Shown: positions 26,608 through 35,947, numbered from the stretch's first letter. The stretch is DNA of 64,000 nucleotides from Acidovorax sp. GBBC 1281 (GCF_028473645.1 NZ_CP097269.1:2374001-2438000), one strand, 5' to 3'. Notes: a model not told the origin generated them from the letters alone. Program-made: numbers and translations.

Positions 26608-27576
26608 TCAAGCAGTACCGGTGCCGGGCACCGGGGCGCGGACAGCACCCGTGGCATAGAAGGCGTGTAGGTTGTCCAGCACCATGTCGGCCATGGCGCG
26701 GCGGGTTTCATGGGTGGCGCTGGCGGTGTGCGGTGTCAGCACCACGTTGTCCAGCGCCAGCAGCGCGGCCGGCACCGACGGTTCGTTTTCGAACACGTCG
26801 AGGCCCGCACCCGCGACGCGGCGTTCTGCCAGAGCGTCGATCAGGGCGGCCTCATCGACCACGCTGCCCCGTGCCACGTTGATCAGAAAACCGCGGGGGC
26901 CGAGGGCCTCCAGCACGGCCCGATCGACCAGATGGCGGGTTTCCGCCCCTCCGGCCACGGTAAGCATCAGGTAGTCGGCCCATCGGGCCAGTTCAAGCAG
27001 CGAGTCGAAATAGGGCAGGGCGGACTGGGCGCTGGGCCGGCGGTTGTGGTAGCCGACCTCCATGCGAAAGCCCGAGGCCCGTTCGGCCACGGCCTGTCCG
27101 ATGCGGCCCATGCCGACGAGCCCCAACCGCTTGCCGGACACCCGGGTCTGGGGCGCGAACCGGGCGGTGGTCCAGTCGCCGCGCCGCACGAAGCGGTCGC
27201 TGGCGCTGACGCCGCGCGACACATCCAGAAGCAGGGCAAAGGCCAGGTCGGCCACGCAATCGTTCAGCACGCCGGGGGTGTAGCCCACCTGGATGCCCCG
27301 CGCGCTGGCCGCCGCGATGTCCAGCGCGTCGAAGCCCACGCCGAAGCTGCTGATGACCTGCAAGCTCGGCAAGGCGTCGATCACTTCGCGTTTCAGTCCA
27401 ATCGATGCGGAGGTGACCACGCCAGTGAAATCAGCGCCGCGTTCGGCAAGGAAAGCGGCGGGATCGGGTTGGTCGGACAGGCAAACGATGTCGAACTGCG
27501 CAGCCAGGTCGGCTTCAAGCGCCGGCAGGGGCAGGCGGGCGATTTGCAGAAGGCGGGGCCGGGGTGTGGTGCTCAT
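26608..27576 (-). CDS. D-isomer-specific 2-hydroxyacid dehydrogenase
   Basis: A 322-residue NAD(P)-dependent reductase of the glyoxylate/hydroxypyruvate reductase type. Rossmann motif GMGRIG at 155-160; catalytic Arg236 (NVARGSVVDE), Glu265 (DVFENEP) and His283 (TPHTASAT). It reduces a 2-oxoacid to a D-2-hydroxyacid or the reverse. Between gudD and kdgD it may handle a side product of sugar-acid breakdown such as hydroxypyruvate or tartronate semialdehyde, but the substrate is inferred only from location. The start at 27576 excludes a poorly conserved extension. Confidence 0.88.
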   Translation of the reverse strand: MSTTPRPRLLQIARLPLPALEADLAAQFDIVCLSDQPDPAAFLAERGADFTGVVTSASIGLKREVIDALPSLQVISSFGVGFDALDIAAASARGIQVGYTPGVLNDCVADLAFALLLDVSRGVSASDRFVRRGDWTTARFAPQTRVSGKRLGLVGMGRIGQAVAERASGFRMEVGYHNRRPSAQSALPYFDSLLELARWADYLMLTVAGGAETRHLVDRAVLEALGPRGFLINVARGSVVDEAALIDALAERRVAGAGLDVFENEPSVPAALLALDNVVLTPHTASATHETRRAMADMVLDNLHAFYATGAVRAPVPGTGTA

Positions 27577-27705
27577 GGGCGGGGATGGTACGGCGGCGCA
27601 TCCAAGGCCTTGGGGTGCAGGCCGGTGTGAAAGCGGTCGCGGGGAGCAAAAAGGATTCGAAGCCCCACGAGAAAGCCGCACGCGCGGCCCCCTCGTGGGC
27701 GGGAA

Positions 27706-28164
27706 TCAGGGCGCTGCGCGGACGGCCTGGCGGGCCAGCAGCTTCCAGTCGGCGCCTTGCTTTTGCCAGACGCCCAGGATCTTGATCTGCACCTTGCCGG
27801 GCTTGCCCGAGTCGTTGGTGTCGGCCGTCAGGGTGTGGCGGACGATGGCCACGTCGCCGACCACCTTGATGGTCTGGTCGCTGATGACGATGGTGACGAA
27901 GTCCGACTTGCCGTCGAGCAGGTCGCTGATGAAGCTGGCCTTGGTGTCCACCCGGCCTCCCGAGTGGCCGTAGCTCAGGTCGTCGGCGACGAGCTGGTTC
28001 AGCGCGGCGGGGGACGGGTCGATCATGGCGATCCGCAGGCGCTCGGCCGCGGTGGCGACCGACTGCGGCGCATCGGTGCCCGCGCCGGCCGGTGCCGTGG
28101 CGCAGCCGCCCATGGCCAGCAGGGTGACGGCCGTGGCCGCGGCCAGGAACAGTTTCTTGTACAT
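27706..28164 (-). CDS. NTF2/SnoaL-like predicted lipoprotein (DUF4440 type)
   Basis: A 152-residue exported protein. The signal peptide MYKKLFLAAATAVTLLAMGG is followed by Cys21, a likely lipidation site. The rest is a single cone-shaped NTF2-like domain (LVADDLSYGHSGGRVDTKASF, then GVWQKQGADWKLLARQAVR). Such domains bind small ligands, but no specific role is known. It lies inside the gudD-kdgD group between the dehydrogenase and kdgD. Confidence 0.8.
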   Translation of the reverse strand: MYKKLFLAAATAVTLLAMGGCATAPAGAGTDAPQSVATAAERLRIAMIDPSPAALNQLVADDLSYGHSGGRVDTKASFISDLLDGKSDFVTIVISDQTIKVVGDVAIVRHTLTADTNDSGKPGKVQIKILGVWQKQGADWKLLARQAVRAAP

Positions 28165-28221
28165 CTCTTGTCTCCGTTGTGGTGTGGTTTTATGGATGCC
28201 CCGTGCGGATGGCTTGACCCA

Positions 28222-28249
28222 CCGGCGCCCGTGCACGGCCGGGCGCCGG
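28222..28249. repeat. GC-rich hairpin between the NTF2-like gene and kdgD
   Basis: A perfect 10-bp inverted repeat CCGGCGCCCG / CGGGCGCCGG with an 8-nt loop, and no T tract. It could stabilise the kdgD transcript end or cause partial termination. Confidence 0.5.
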
Positions 28250-28267
28250 ATCTTCAGCCGCGGCGCC

Positions 28268-29179
28268 TTATTGCGGGCCGAGCTTGTCGATGAGTGCCTT
28301 GAGTTCCTGCATTTCGCCGGGCTTGAGGTCGGTGAGCGGGGCGCGCACGGGGCCTGCGTCGTGGCCGACGATCTTCGCGCCGGCCTTGACGATGCTGACG
28401 GCATAGCCGGCCATGCGGTTGCGCAGTTCGAGGTAAGGCATGAAGAACTCGCGCAGCAGGTGGTGCTGCGTCGCCAGATCGTCGTTCGCCACGGCCTTGT
28501 AGAAGTCCATCGCCGTCTTGGGGATGAAGTTGAACACGGCCGACGAATACACCGGCGTGCCCAGTGCCTTGTAGGCCGCGGCATATACCTCGGCGGTCGG
28601 CAGGCCGCCCAGGTAGGCGAAGCGGTCACCCATCTTCATGTAGATGGAGTTCATCAGCTCGATGTCGCCCACGCCGTCCTTGAAGCCCACCAGGTTGGCG
28701 TTGCGTTCGGCCAGGCGTGCCAGCGTTTCGGGAGTGAAGCGGCTCTGGCCGCGGTTGTAGACGATCACGCCGAACTTCACGCTCTTGCACACCTCTTCGA
28801 CGTGCGCGGCCAGGCCTTCCTGGCCGGCTTCCGTGAGGTAGTGCGGCAGCAGCAGGATGCCGTGGGCGCCGGCCTTCTCGGCCGCCTGGGCGCACTGGAT
28901 GGCAAAGCGCGTGGGGCCGCCGGCGCCGGCGATGATCGGCACCTTGCCGCGGCAGGTGTCCACGGCGGTCTTGATGATGCCAGGGTACTCGTCCGCCGTG
29001 AGCGAGAAGAACTCACCCGTGCCGCCTGCCGCGAACAAAGCGCTGGCACCGTAGGGGGCCAGCCATTCCAGGCGCTCCGCGTAGCCCTTGGCGTTGAATT
29101 GGCCCTGGGCGTCGAAGTCCGTGAGCGGGAACGACAGGAGGCCGGAGCCCATGATGGTCTTGAGTTCTTGAGGTTGCAT
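28268..29179 (-). CDS. kdgD: 5-dehydro-4-deoxyglucarate dehydratase
   Basis: A 303-residue DapA-fold lyase that dehydrates and decarboxylates 5-dehydro-4-deoxyglucarate to 2,5-dioxopentanoate (2-oxoglutarate semialdehyde). The Schiff-base Lys is Lys167 (GFKDGVGD) and the partner Tyr141 sits in [22 protein letters not shown] is the family phosphate-site-like loop. It takes the product of gudD encoded nearby. The next enzyme, 2-oxoglutarate semialdehyde dehydrogenase, is not in the window. Confidence 0.95.
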   Translation of the reverse strand: MQPQELKTIMGSGLLSFPLTDFDAQGQFNAKGYAERLEWLAPYGASALFAAGGTGEFFSLTADEYPGIIKTAVDTCRGKVPIIAGAGGPTRFAIQCAQAAEKAGAHGILLLPHYLTEAGQEGLAAHVEEVCKSVKFGVIVYNRGQSRFTPETLARLAERNANLVGFKDGVGDIELMNSIYMKMGDRFAYLGGLPTAEVYAAAYKALGTPVYSSAVFNFIPKTAMDFYKAVANDDLATQHHLLREFFMPYLELRNRMAGYAVSIVKAGAKIVGHDAGPVRAPLTDLKPGEMQELKALIDKLGPQ

Positions 29180-29221
29180 GGCGGTACGGGGTAGTGGGTG
29201 GAAAAAGGGAAAAGTGAAAAA

Positions 29222-30193
29222 TCAGTCGAGCCGGATCTGCGCCGCCGATACCACACTGGCCCAGCGTGCGCGCTCTTTCTCGAAGAACTTGTCTTGCTCG
29301 GCGGAGGCCATGGTCACGACCTCGGCGCCCTGGCCCGCGAGGCGGGAGCGGATTTCCGGCGTGCGGATGACGGAGATGAGGGCCGTGTTCAGGCGCTGCA
29401 CGATCGGATCGGGCGTGCCGCGCGGCACGAGGATGCCTTGCCAGGTGCCGGACTCGAAGCCGGGGATGCCCTGCTCGGCGATGGTGGGCACATCGGCCAG
29501 CAGCGGCATGCGCGTGGCCTTGGACAGCGCCAGCACCTTGAGCTTGCCGCTCTGCACGTGGGGCAGGGTGGCGAGCATGCCGTTCATCAGCATCTGGGTC
29601 TGGCCGGCCATCGTGTCCTGGATGGCGGTCACGCCGCCCTTGTAAGGCACATATTGCCAGCGGGCGCCACTGGCGCGCTCCAGCGCCACGCCGGCCAGGT
29701 GCGGTGCGCTGCCTGTGGCGGTGACGGCGAAATTCAGGTCGGCCGTCTTGGACAGGGCGATCAGTTCCTTCAGGTTGTTGGCGGGCACGGACGGGTGCAC
29801 CACCAGCATGTGCGGCGAGTAGGCCAGCATGGTCGCGCCACGCAGGTCCTTGGAGGGGTTGAATGGCAGCTTGGTATAGACCGAGGGGCTGATGGCCAGC
29901 GCCCCGACGTCGCACAGCAGCATGGTGTAGCCGTCGGGCTGCGCCTTGGCGACGAAGTCGGCGCCCAGGTTGCCGTTGGCGCCGGGCTTGTTTTCCACGA
30001 TGACGTTCTGCTTGAGCAGGTCCGACAGCGGCTGGCTGATGGCACGCGCAATGATGTCCGAACTGCCGCCGGGCGGGTAGGGCACGATGAGGCGCAACGT
30101 TTTGGTGGGCCAATTGGCGGTCTGGCCCATGGCCGTGGTGCTGGCCAGGGCGGCGGCACCATAGACCATGGCGTGGCGGCGGTTCAAAGTCAT
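29222..30193 (-). CDS. Bug-family periplasmic solute receptor (tripartite tricarboxylate type)
   Basis: A 323-residue receptor. The leader MTLNRRHAMVYGAAALAST has twin Arg. The Bug domain shows LIVPYPPGGSSDIIAR, VIVENKPGANGNLG, PYKGGVTAIQD and PTIAEQGIPGFE. Family members bind carboxylates in the periplasm for TctAB transporters or for signalling. No TctA or TctB gene lies in the window. The ATG at 30193 has AAGGAGAC upstream. It is the first gene of the leftward sugar-acid operon, with an operator-like site 32 bp before its start. Confidence 0.88.
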   Translation of the reverse strand: MTLNRRHAMVYGAAALASTTAMGQTANWPTKTLRLIVPYPPGGSSDIIARAISQPLSDLLKQNVIVENKPGANGNLGADFVAKAQPDGYTMLLCDVGALAISPSVYTKLPFNPSKDLRGATMLAYSPHMLVVHPSVPANNLKELIALSKTADLNFAVTATGSAPHLAGVALERASGARWQYVPYKGGVTAIQDTMAGQTQMLMNGMLATLPHVQSGKLKVLALSKATRMPLLADVPTIAEQGIPGFESGTWQGILVPRGTPDPIVQRLNTALISVIRTPEIRSRLAGQGAEVVTMASAEQDKFFEKERARWASVVSAAQIRLD

Positions 30194-30224
30194 TGCATGT
30201 CTCCTTGTTTGGGTTGGGTCATTT

Positions 30225-30246
30225 TTGTTGTACGTCATCATACAAC
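30225..30246 (-). promoter_or_regulatory. Operator-like site ahead of the Bug-kdgD-gudD operon
   Basis: Read leftward this 22-bp site contains GTTGTA-N8-TACAAC, a perfect 6-bp inverted repeat. It matches the site at 31196-31217 at 17 of 22 positions. It is the probable binding site of the FadR-type regulator encoded between them. Confidence 0.6.
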
Positions 30247-30344
30247 TTAAAAATAGCAAGGCACAAGCGCCGGAAAATGCTTTTCCGCGGCTCTTCGGGT
30301 TAACGATGACCCCCGCGCCCGGCCTTTGGGCCAGTGGCTGGGTT

Positions 30345-31172
30345 TCAGGCTTCTGGTGTGGCGGCAGGGGCTTGTACTTGAGCCGGCGGGGTTTTGGCCG
30401 CCTCCTGCGCCAGGCGCAGGCGCTCGCGGCTGTTGGTGAGGTGGATGCGCATGGCCGCGCGCGCCGACTCGGGGTCCTTGCGGGCGATGGCCGAATAGAT
30501 CTCTTCGTGCTCGCGGTTCACCCGGCTCAGGTATTCGTGGCCCCGCACCGCGTTGCGGATGCCCGAGATGCGGGTGCGCGGAATCAGCGTGGTGCCCAGG
30601 TGGTTCATGATGTCGGCGAAGTACGGGTTGCCCGTCGCTTCGGCGATCTGCAGGTGGAAGCGGAAGTCGTGCCCCACCGTGTCGCCGCCCATGGCCACGT
30701 TGCGCTCGAAGTCGTCCAGCGCCTGGCGCATGGCCTGCAGGTGCGTTTCGCTGCGGCGCATGGCTGCAAGGCCGGCCGATTCGGTTTCCAGGCTGATGCG
30801 CAGCTCCAGCACGGCCAGAACGTCCACCGATGCCGTGAGTTCGGACGGGTCCAGCCGGAACACGCCGCCGGCGCGCGGGGGCAGCACGAAGGTGCCGATG
30901 CCGTGCCGCGTTTCCACCAGGCCGGCGGCCTGCAGCTTGGACAGGGCCTCGCGCACCACGGTGCGGCTCACGTCGTGGGCGCGCATGATTTCGGATTCGG
31001 TGGGCAACTTGTCGCCCGGCGTCAGCAGCCGGTCGCGGATCTTTCCAGAGAAGTCTTCCACCACGGCGTTGGCCAGTCCGCGGGCGCGCCGGACCGGGGC
31101 CGGGGACAGGTTCGGGGCCGTTGATTCGGTGGGGGCGGGGTATGCGGGTAATCCCTTTATCGGTGCGGCCAT
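30345..31172 (-). CDS. GntR/FadR-family transcriptional regulator of the hexuronate genes
   Basis: A 275-residue regulator. The N-terminal GntR winged helix (IRDRLLTPGDKLPTESEIMR, SRTVVREALSKLQAAGLVE, HGIGTFV) is joined to a FadR-type FCD effector domain with metal-binding residues typical of the family (DFRFHLQIAEATGNPYF, VNREHEEIYSAI). FCD regulators usually release DNA on binding a pathway acid. Its position between the catabolic operon and udh, with matching operator sites on both sides, points to local control by a uronate or aldarate. The start at 31172 is chosen as family-like. Confidence 0.9.
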   Translation of the reverse strand: MAAPIKGLPAYPAPTESTAPNLSPAPVRRARGLANAVVEDFSGKIRDRLLTPGDKLPTESEIMRAHDVSRTVVREALSKLQAAGLVETRHGIGTFVLPPRAGGVFRLDPSELTASVDVLAVLELRISLETESAGLAAMRRSETHLQAMRQALDDFERNVAMGGDTVGHDFRFHLQIAEATGNPYFADIMNHLGTTLIPRTRISGIRNAVRGHEYLSRVNREHEEIYSAIARKDPESARAAMRIHLTNSRERLRLAQEAAKTPPAQVQAPAATPEA

Positions 31173-31195
31173 GGCGGTGATGATAATCGCTGAAC

Positions 31196-31217
31196 GTTGT
31201 ATGACAACATATGACAA
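31196..31217. promoter_or_regulatory. Operator-like site between gntR and udh
   Basis: A 22-bp site starting GTTGTATGACAAC and ending TATGACAA, matching the site at 30225-30246. It lies between the divergent regulator and udh starts, so it could control both. Confidence 0.6.
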
Positions 31218-31237
31218 ATACTAGCCAGAGGAGCTTC

Positions 31238-32050
31238 ATGAGCCAGCCGTCCCGTTTACCCCGTCTTCTTTTGACCGGCGCCGCAGGCGGCCTGGGCCAG
31301 GTATTGCGCGAAAGATTGCGCCCGTATGCCGAGGTGCTGCGGCTGTCCGACATCTCCACCCTGGCCCCGTCGCGCGGCCCCGATGAAGAGGTGGTGCCCT
31401 GCGATCTGGCCGACAAGGCTGCGGTGGACGCGCTGGTGGCTGGCTGCGACGCCATCGTGCACCTGGGCGGGGTATCGGTGGAGCGGCCTTTCGAGCAGAT
31501 CCTGGAAGCCAACATCAAGGGCGTGTTCCACATCTACGAAGGCGCGCGTCGCCACGGCGTGCGCCGCGTGGTGTTCGCCAGCTCCAACCATGTGACGGGC
31601 TTTTACCGCCAGGACGAGCGCATCGACGCCAACGCCCGCCGCCGGCCCGATGGCTATTACGGCCTGTCCAAGTCGTTCGGCGAAGACATGGCGAGCTTCT
31701 ATTTCGACCGCTACGGCATCGAGACGGTGAGCCTGCGCATCGGCTCCTCGTTCCCTGCGCCGCGCGACCGCCGCATGATGAGTTCCTGGCTGAGCTACGA
31801 CGACCTCACCCAGCTCGTCGAAAAGGCCCTGTTCACCCCGGACGTGGGCCACACCGTGGTGTATGGCGCCTCCGCCAACCGCGATCTGTGGTGGGACAAC
31901 CATGCGGCAGCGCACCTGGGCTTCACGCCCAAGGACAGCTCCGAACCCTTCCGCGCCCAGGTCGAGGCCCAGCCTGCACCCGCGCCGACCGATCCGGCCG
32001 CCATCTACCAGGGCGGGGCCTTCACGGCCCAGGGCCCGTTCGAAGGATGA
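31238..32050 (+). CDS. udh: Uronate dehydrogenase
   Basis: A 270-residue short-chain/extended-SDR enzyme. NAD-binding GAAGGLG at 14-20, FASSNHVTGFY, and the catalytic Tyr141-x3-Lys145 (YYGLSKSFGE). Known Udh oxidises D-glucuronate and D-galacturonate to aldaro-lactones. The ATG at 31238 has AGAGGAG upstream. The next gene, a lactonase, overlaps its stop (ATGA), which fits the pathway order. Divergent from its likely regulator. Confidence 0.93.
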   Translation: MSQPSRLPRLLLTGAAGGLGQVLRERLRPYAEVLRLSDISTLAPSRGPDEEVVPCDLADKAAVDALVAGCDAIVHLGGVSVERPFEQILEANIKGVFHIYEGARRHGVRRVVFASSNHVTGFYRQDERIDANARRRPDGYYGLSKSFGEDMASFYFDRYGIETVSLRIGSSFPAPRDRRMMSSWLSYDDLTQLVEKALFTPDVGHTVVYGASANRDLWWDNHAAAHLGFTPKDSSEPFRAQVEAQPAPAPTDPAAIYQGGAFTAQGPFEG

Positions 32051-32985
32051 CCGCCGTGAACGCCAGCGCGGAACTGGTGCTGGATGCGCGTTGCGCGACG
32101 GGCGAGAGCCCGGTGTGGCGCGCGGCCGAGCAGGCGCTGTACTGGGCCGACATTCCCCAGGGCGTGCTGCACCGCTGGTCCGCGCAGACCGGCGAGCAGG
32201 CGCAGTGGAAGGCGCCGGAGATGGTCGCCTGCGTCGCACCCTGGGGCTGGCAGCCCGGCCGATGGCTCGCCGGTTTGGAAAGCGGCTGGTTCCAGCTCGA
32301 CCTGCCGCAGGGCGGTGCCGCATCCGGCACGCTGCAGGCGCAGCGCCTGGCCACGGCCGACCACGCCCGGGCGGGCATGCGCTTCAACGACGGCCGCTGT
32401 GACCGCCAGGGCCGGTTCATCGCCGGCACCATGCTGCAGGACATGGGCGCCGCCGCCCGCGTGGGCAAGGTGTACCGGTTCGGTGCGCAGGAGATGGCGG
32501 CCGGCGCAGGCACCGACCTGGCGCTGGGCGATTTGATCGTGCCCAACGGCATCGCTTTCAGTCCCGACGGGCGCACGATGTACCTGTCCGATTCGCACCC
32601 CCAGGTGCAGGCGATCTGGGCATTCGACTACGACACCGAGACCGGCACGCCGAGCCGCCGGCGCCTGTTCGCCGACATGAATCCGCTGCCCGGGCGCCCC
32701 GATGGCGCGGCGATCGATGTGGACGGCGGCTACTGGATCTGCGGCAACGACGCGGGCCTGGTGCACCGCTTCACCCCCGATGGCCGGCTCGACCGGTCCC
32801 TGGCCGTGCCGGTGAAAAAGCCCGCCATGTGCGCCTTCGGCGGCCCGCAACTCGACACGTTGTACGTCACCTCCATCCGCCCCGCGGGCGTGGACCTGTC
32901 GGACCAGCCGTTGGCCGGCGGTGTCTTCGCATTGCGCCCGGGTACGCAGGGCGTGCCGGAGCCAGAATTCACCCCCCCTGTCTGA
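32047..32985 (+). CDS. SMP-30/gluconolactonase-family aldarolactone lactonase
   Basis: A 312-residue six-bladed propeller without a signal peptide, so cytosolic. Likely metal ligands are Glu of TGESPVW, Asn of [11 protein letters not shown] and Asp of [13 protein letters not shown], as in regucalcin. Coupled to udh by a 4-bp ATGA overlap, it most likely opens the glucaro- or galactaro-lactone made by Udh to the free aldarate, like UxuL-type lactonases. The exact lactone ring used is not visible from sequence. Confidence 0.88.
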   Translation: MTAVNASAELVLDARCATGESPVWRAAEQALYWADIPQGVLHRWSAQTGEQAQWKAPEMVACVAPWGWQPGRWLAGLESGWFQLDLPQGGAASGTLQAQRLATADHARAGMRFNDGRCDRQGRFIAGTMLQDMGAAARVGKVYRFGAQEMAAGAGTDLALGDLIVPNGIAFSPDGRTMYLSDSHPQVQAIWAFDYDTETGTPSRRRLFADMNPLPGRPDGAAIDVDGGYWICGNDAGLVHRFTPDGRLDRSLAVPVKKPAMCAFGGPQLDTLYVTSIRPAGVDLSDQPLAGGVFALRPGTQGVPEPEFTPPV

Positions 32986-33058
32986 ACGGGGCCTGGGTCC
33001 CTCTACCGATTTCTCCCCCAAAACGTATTTCCAACAGCAAAAGAGACGAGGCAGACAA

Positions 33059-34030
33059 ATGAAATTCCTGAAGACCACCCTGGCCACCCTGGCCGCACTC
33101 ACATTGGGCTTCGGCGCCGCGCAGGCCACCGAGCTGCGCTCCGCGGACATCCACCCCGACGACTACCCGACCGTGATGGCGGTCAAGTTCATGGGCGAGC
33201 GCCTGAAAGCCCTGTCCGGCGGCAAGCACACCATCAAGGTGTTCAACAACGGCGCCCTGGGCAGCGAGAAGGACACCATCGAGCAGGCCAAGATCGGCGC
33301 GCTGCAGCTGGTGCGCATCAACATCGGCGCGATGAACAACATCTGCCCCGAGACCGTGGTGCCCACGATGCCGTTCCTGTTCCGCTCGGTCGAGCATCTG
33401 CACAAGGTGCTGGACGGCCCGATCGGCGAGGAAATCCTCAAGGCCTGCGAAAAGCAGGGCTTCGTGGGCCTGGCCTACTACGACAGCGGCGCCCGCTCGA
33501 TGTTCACGGCCAAGAAGCCCGTGCGCAGCTTCGCCGACATGAAGGGCCTGAAAGTGCGCGTGCAGCAGTCCGACCTGTGGGTGTCGATGCTGGAGGCGAT
33601 GGGCGCCAACGCCACCCCCATGCCCATGGGCGAGGTGTACACCGGCCTCAAGACCGGCCTGATCGACGCGGCCGAGAACAACTACCCCACGTACGAGAGC
33701 TCGCGTTCGTTTGAGGTGGCCAAGTACTACACCAAGACCGAGCACTCCATGGCCCCCGAGATGCTGCTGTTCTCCAAGCGCGCCTGGGACCGCCTGTCGC
33801 CCGAAGAGCAGGGCTGGATCCGCCAGGCCGCCAAGGAGTCGGTGCCCTACATGCGCAAGCAATGGGCCGAACGCGAGATCAAGTCGCTGGCGACGGTGAA
33901 GGCCGGCGGTGCCGAGATCATCGAAATCGACAAGGCCCCGTTCCAGGCCGCGATGAAGCCCGTGTACGACAAGTTCATCCCGGACGCCAAGCTCAAGGAC
34001 CTGGTCAAGCGCGTTCAGGACACCCAGTAA
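33059..34030 (+). CDS. dctP: TRAP transporter substrate-binding protein (DctP family)
   Basis: A 323-residue periplasmic receptor with signal peptide ([23 protein letters not shown]). The DctP fold shows the family Arg region [20 protein letters not shown] and [13 protein letters not shown]. DctP-family receptors of the uronate group carry glucuronate or galacturonate, which suits the udh context, though other carboxylates are possible. Start at 33059 after an A/G-rich ribosome site. A terminator separates it from dctQ. Confidence 0.92.
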   Translation: MKFLKTTLATLAALTLGFGAAQATELRSADIHPDDYPTVMAVKFMGERLKALSGGKHTIKVFNNGALGSEKDTIEQAKIGALQLVRINIGAMNNICPETVVPTMPFLFRSVEHLHKVLDGPIGEEILKACEKQGFVGLAYYDSGARSMFTAKKPVRSFADMKGLKVRVQQSDLWVSMLEAMGANATPMPMGEVYTGLKTGLIDAAENNYPTYESSRSFEVAKYYTKTEHSMAPEMLLFSKRAWDRLSPEEQGWIRQAAKESVPYMRKQWAEREIKSLATVKAGGAEIIEIDKAPFQAAMKPVYDKFIPDAKLKDLVKRVQDTQ

Positions 34031-34040
34031 GTCCCTTTCT

Positions 34041-34067
34041 GCCCACTTCTTGAAGTGGGCTTTTTTT
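34041..34067 (+). terminator. Intrinsic terminator between dctP and dctQ
   Basis: Stem GCCCACTT / AAGTGGGC followed by seven T. Inside the TRAP operon it should make the receptor mRNA more abundant than the membrane-subunit mRNA. Confidence 0.8.
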
Positions 34068-34075
34068 GCTCTTAA

Positions 34076-34122
34076 ATCAATAGCATGGTGCCCTAGTGAA
34101 TATTGTGCCAGGGGCCTTTTTT
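34076..34122 (+). repeat. Dispersed short repeat between dctP and dctQ
   Basis: Contains AATAGCATGGTGCCCTAGTG, then ATATTG and GCCAGGGGCCTTTTTT. It shares this pattern with 55697-55752 (same strand) and 9234-9283 (opposite strand). It ends only 12 bp before the dctQ start. Confidence 0.65.
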
Positions 34123-34134
34123 ACTCATAACAAC

Positions 34135-34623
34135 ATGTATACCCAAATTTGCCGCACGCTCGCCCGCGTCTGCATGTGGCTGGGCATCCTCGGCCTGGTC
34201 GCAGTGATCTGCGCCGTGAGCTGGCAGGTGTTCGGACGCTATGTGCTCAACAACACGCCCACCTGGGCGGAAAGCCTGGCCCTGCTGCTGGTGATCTACG
34301 TCACCATGTTCGGCGTGGCCGTGGGCGTGCGCGATGCCGGCCACATCGGGCTCGAATCGTTCCTGGTGCTGGCGCCCGACTGGCTGCGCCTGAAGATGGA
34401 ATACCTCATCCACGCGCTGGTGCTCGTGTTCGGCGCCGTGATGGCCTACAGCTGCGCGTCGCTCGCGCAGTCGGTGTGGGACTACCGGCTGCCCACGCTG
34501 TGGATCTCCGAAGGTTGGAAATACGTGCCGGCCGCGATCGCCGGCGTCCTGATCGTGATGTTCTCGATCGAACACATCATCGCGCTGGCCCAGGGCCGCG
34601 AAGTCGAACCTGCCTGGGGCTGA
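34135..34623 (+). CDS. dctQ: TRAP transporter small membrane subunit (DctQ)
   Basis: A 162-residue protein with four TM segments, near residues 12-32, 47-65, 90-110 and 130-150. Family features are SWQVFGRYVLNNTPTWAESL and GHIGLES. It bridges the DctP receptor and the DctM channel. The start is placed at the ATG at 34135 (MYTQICRTL); no good ribosome site is seen because a repeat occupies the upstream region. dctM follows after 8 bp. Confidence 0.88.
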   Translation: MYTQICRTLARVCMWLGILGLVAVICAVSWQVFGRYVLNNTPTWAESLALLLVIYVTMFGVAVGVRDAGHIGLESFLVLAPDWLRLKMEYLIHALVLVFGAVMAYSCASLAQSVWDYRLPTLWISEGWKYVPAAIAGVLIVMFSIEHIIALAQGREVEPAWG

Positions 34624-34631
34624 GAAAAACC

Positions 34632-35927
34632 ATGACCGTGCCACTTTTGATCCTGAGCGTGTCGTTCACGCTGTTCCTGCTGCTGGGCGTGCCCGTGGCT
34701 TTTTCCATCGGCCTGTCGGCCCTGGCCACCCTGCTGTACGAAGGCCTGCCCCTGGAGGTCGGCTTCCAGCAGATGACCTCGGGAATGGGCATCTTCTCGT
34801 TCCTGGCGATTCCGTTCTTCATCTTCGCGGGCGAGCTGATGCTGTACGGCGGCATCGCCGACCGCATCGTCAACTTCGCTCGCAACCTGGTGGGCCACGT
34901 GCGCGGCGGGCTGGGCATGTCCAACGTGGTGGCTTGCACGCTGTTCGGCGGCGTCTCGGGCTCGCCGGTGGCGGACGTGTCGGCCATGGGCGCCGTGATG
35001 ATCCCGATGATGAAGAAGGAGGGCTACCACGCCGACTACGCCGTCAACGTGACGACGCACGCGGCGCTGGTGGGGGCGCTCATGCCCACCAGCCACAACC
35101 TCATCATCTATTCGCTGGCGGCCGGCGGCAAGGTGTCCATCGCGGCGCTGATCCTCGCGGCGCTGATTCCCGCGCTGGTGCTCACCATCAGCAACCTGGC
35201 CGCGGCCTACCTCGTGGCTGTCAAGCGCGGCTACCCCGCGGGCACGTTCCCGGGCTGGCAGATCGTCGGGCGTTCGTTCGCCGCCGCGCTGCCGGGGCTG
35301 TTCATCGTCGTGCTGATCCTGGGGGGCATTCTTTCGGGCATCTTCACCGCCACCGAATCGGCGGCCGTGGCCGTGCTGTATGCGCTCGGCCTGACCGTGT
35401 TCCTGTACCGCACGCTGAAGTGGGAGCACTTCATCAAGGCGGCCTCGAAGGCGGTGCGCACCACGGGCGTGATCCTGCTGCTGATCGGCATCTCCAGCAC
35501 CTTCGGCTACCTCATCAGCCTGTACGGCGTGGCCGAACTCACGGGCCAGATGCTGTCGCAGGTGACCAGCACGCCGTGGGTGATCTTCCTGCTGATCAAC
35601 ATCATCCTGTTCGTGCTGGGCACCTTCCTGGACATGGCGGCCACCATCTTGCTGTGCACGCCGATCTTCCTGCCCATCGCCCAGCACTACGGCATGAGCT
35701 CGGTGCAGTTCGGCATCGTCATGCTGATCAACTGCGCGCTGGGCCTGAACACGCCGCCCGTGGGCACCACCCAGTTCGTGGGCTGCGCGATCGGCGGCGT
35801 GTCGGTGGGCACGGTGATGCGCACGATCTGGCCGTTCTACGGCGCGCTGATCTTCGCGCTGGCCCTCGTGACCTTCGTGCCGGCCTTCTCGACCTGGCTG
35901 CCCAGCATGTTCATGGTGGTCAAGTGA
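34632..35927 (+). CDS. dctM: TRAP transporter large membrane subunit (DctM)
   Basis: A 431-residue polytopic inner-membrane protein with about 12 hydrophobic helices. It is the sodium-coupled transport channel of the TRAP system. Signatures are GVPVAFSIGLSALATLLYEG, FLAIPFFIFAGELM, GGVSGSPVADVSAMG and LNTPPVGTTQFVGCAIGG. With dctPQ it most likely imports hexuronates or aldarates for the adjoining enzymes. Confidence 0.95.
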   Translation: MTVPLLILSVSFTLFLLLGVPVAFSIGLSALATLLYEGLPLEVGFQQMTSGMGIFSFLAIPFFIFAGELMLYGGIADRIVNFARNLVGHVRGGLGMSNVVACTLFGGVSGSPVADVSAMGAVMIPMMKKEGYHADYAVNVTTHAALVGALMPTSHNLIIYSLAAGGKVSIAALILAALIPALVLTISNLAAAYLVAVKRGYPAGTFPGWQIVGRSFAAALPGLFIVVLILGGILSGIFTATESAAVAVLYALGLTVFLYRTLKWEHFIKAASKAVRTTGVILLLIGISSTFGYLISLYGVAELTGQMLSQVTSTPWVIFLLINIILFVLGTFLDMAATILLCTPIFLPIAQHYGMSSVQFGIVMLINCALGLNTPPVGTTQFVGCAIGGVSVGTVMRTIWPFYGALIFALALVTFVPAFSTWLPSMFMVVK

Positions 35928-35947
35928 CCCCGGAAAGAGAGCGATCC

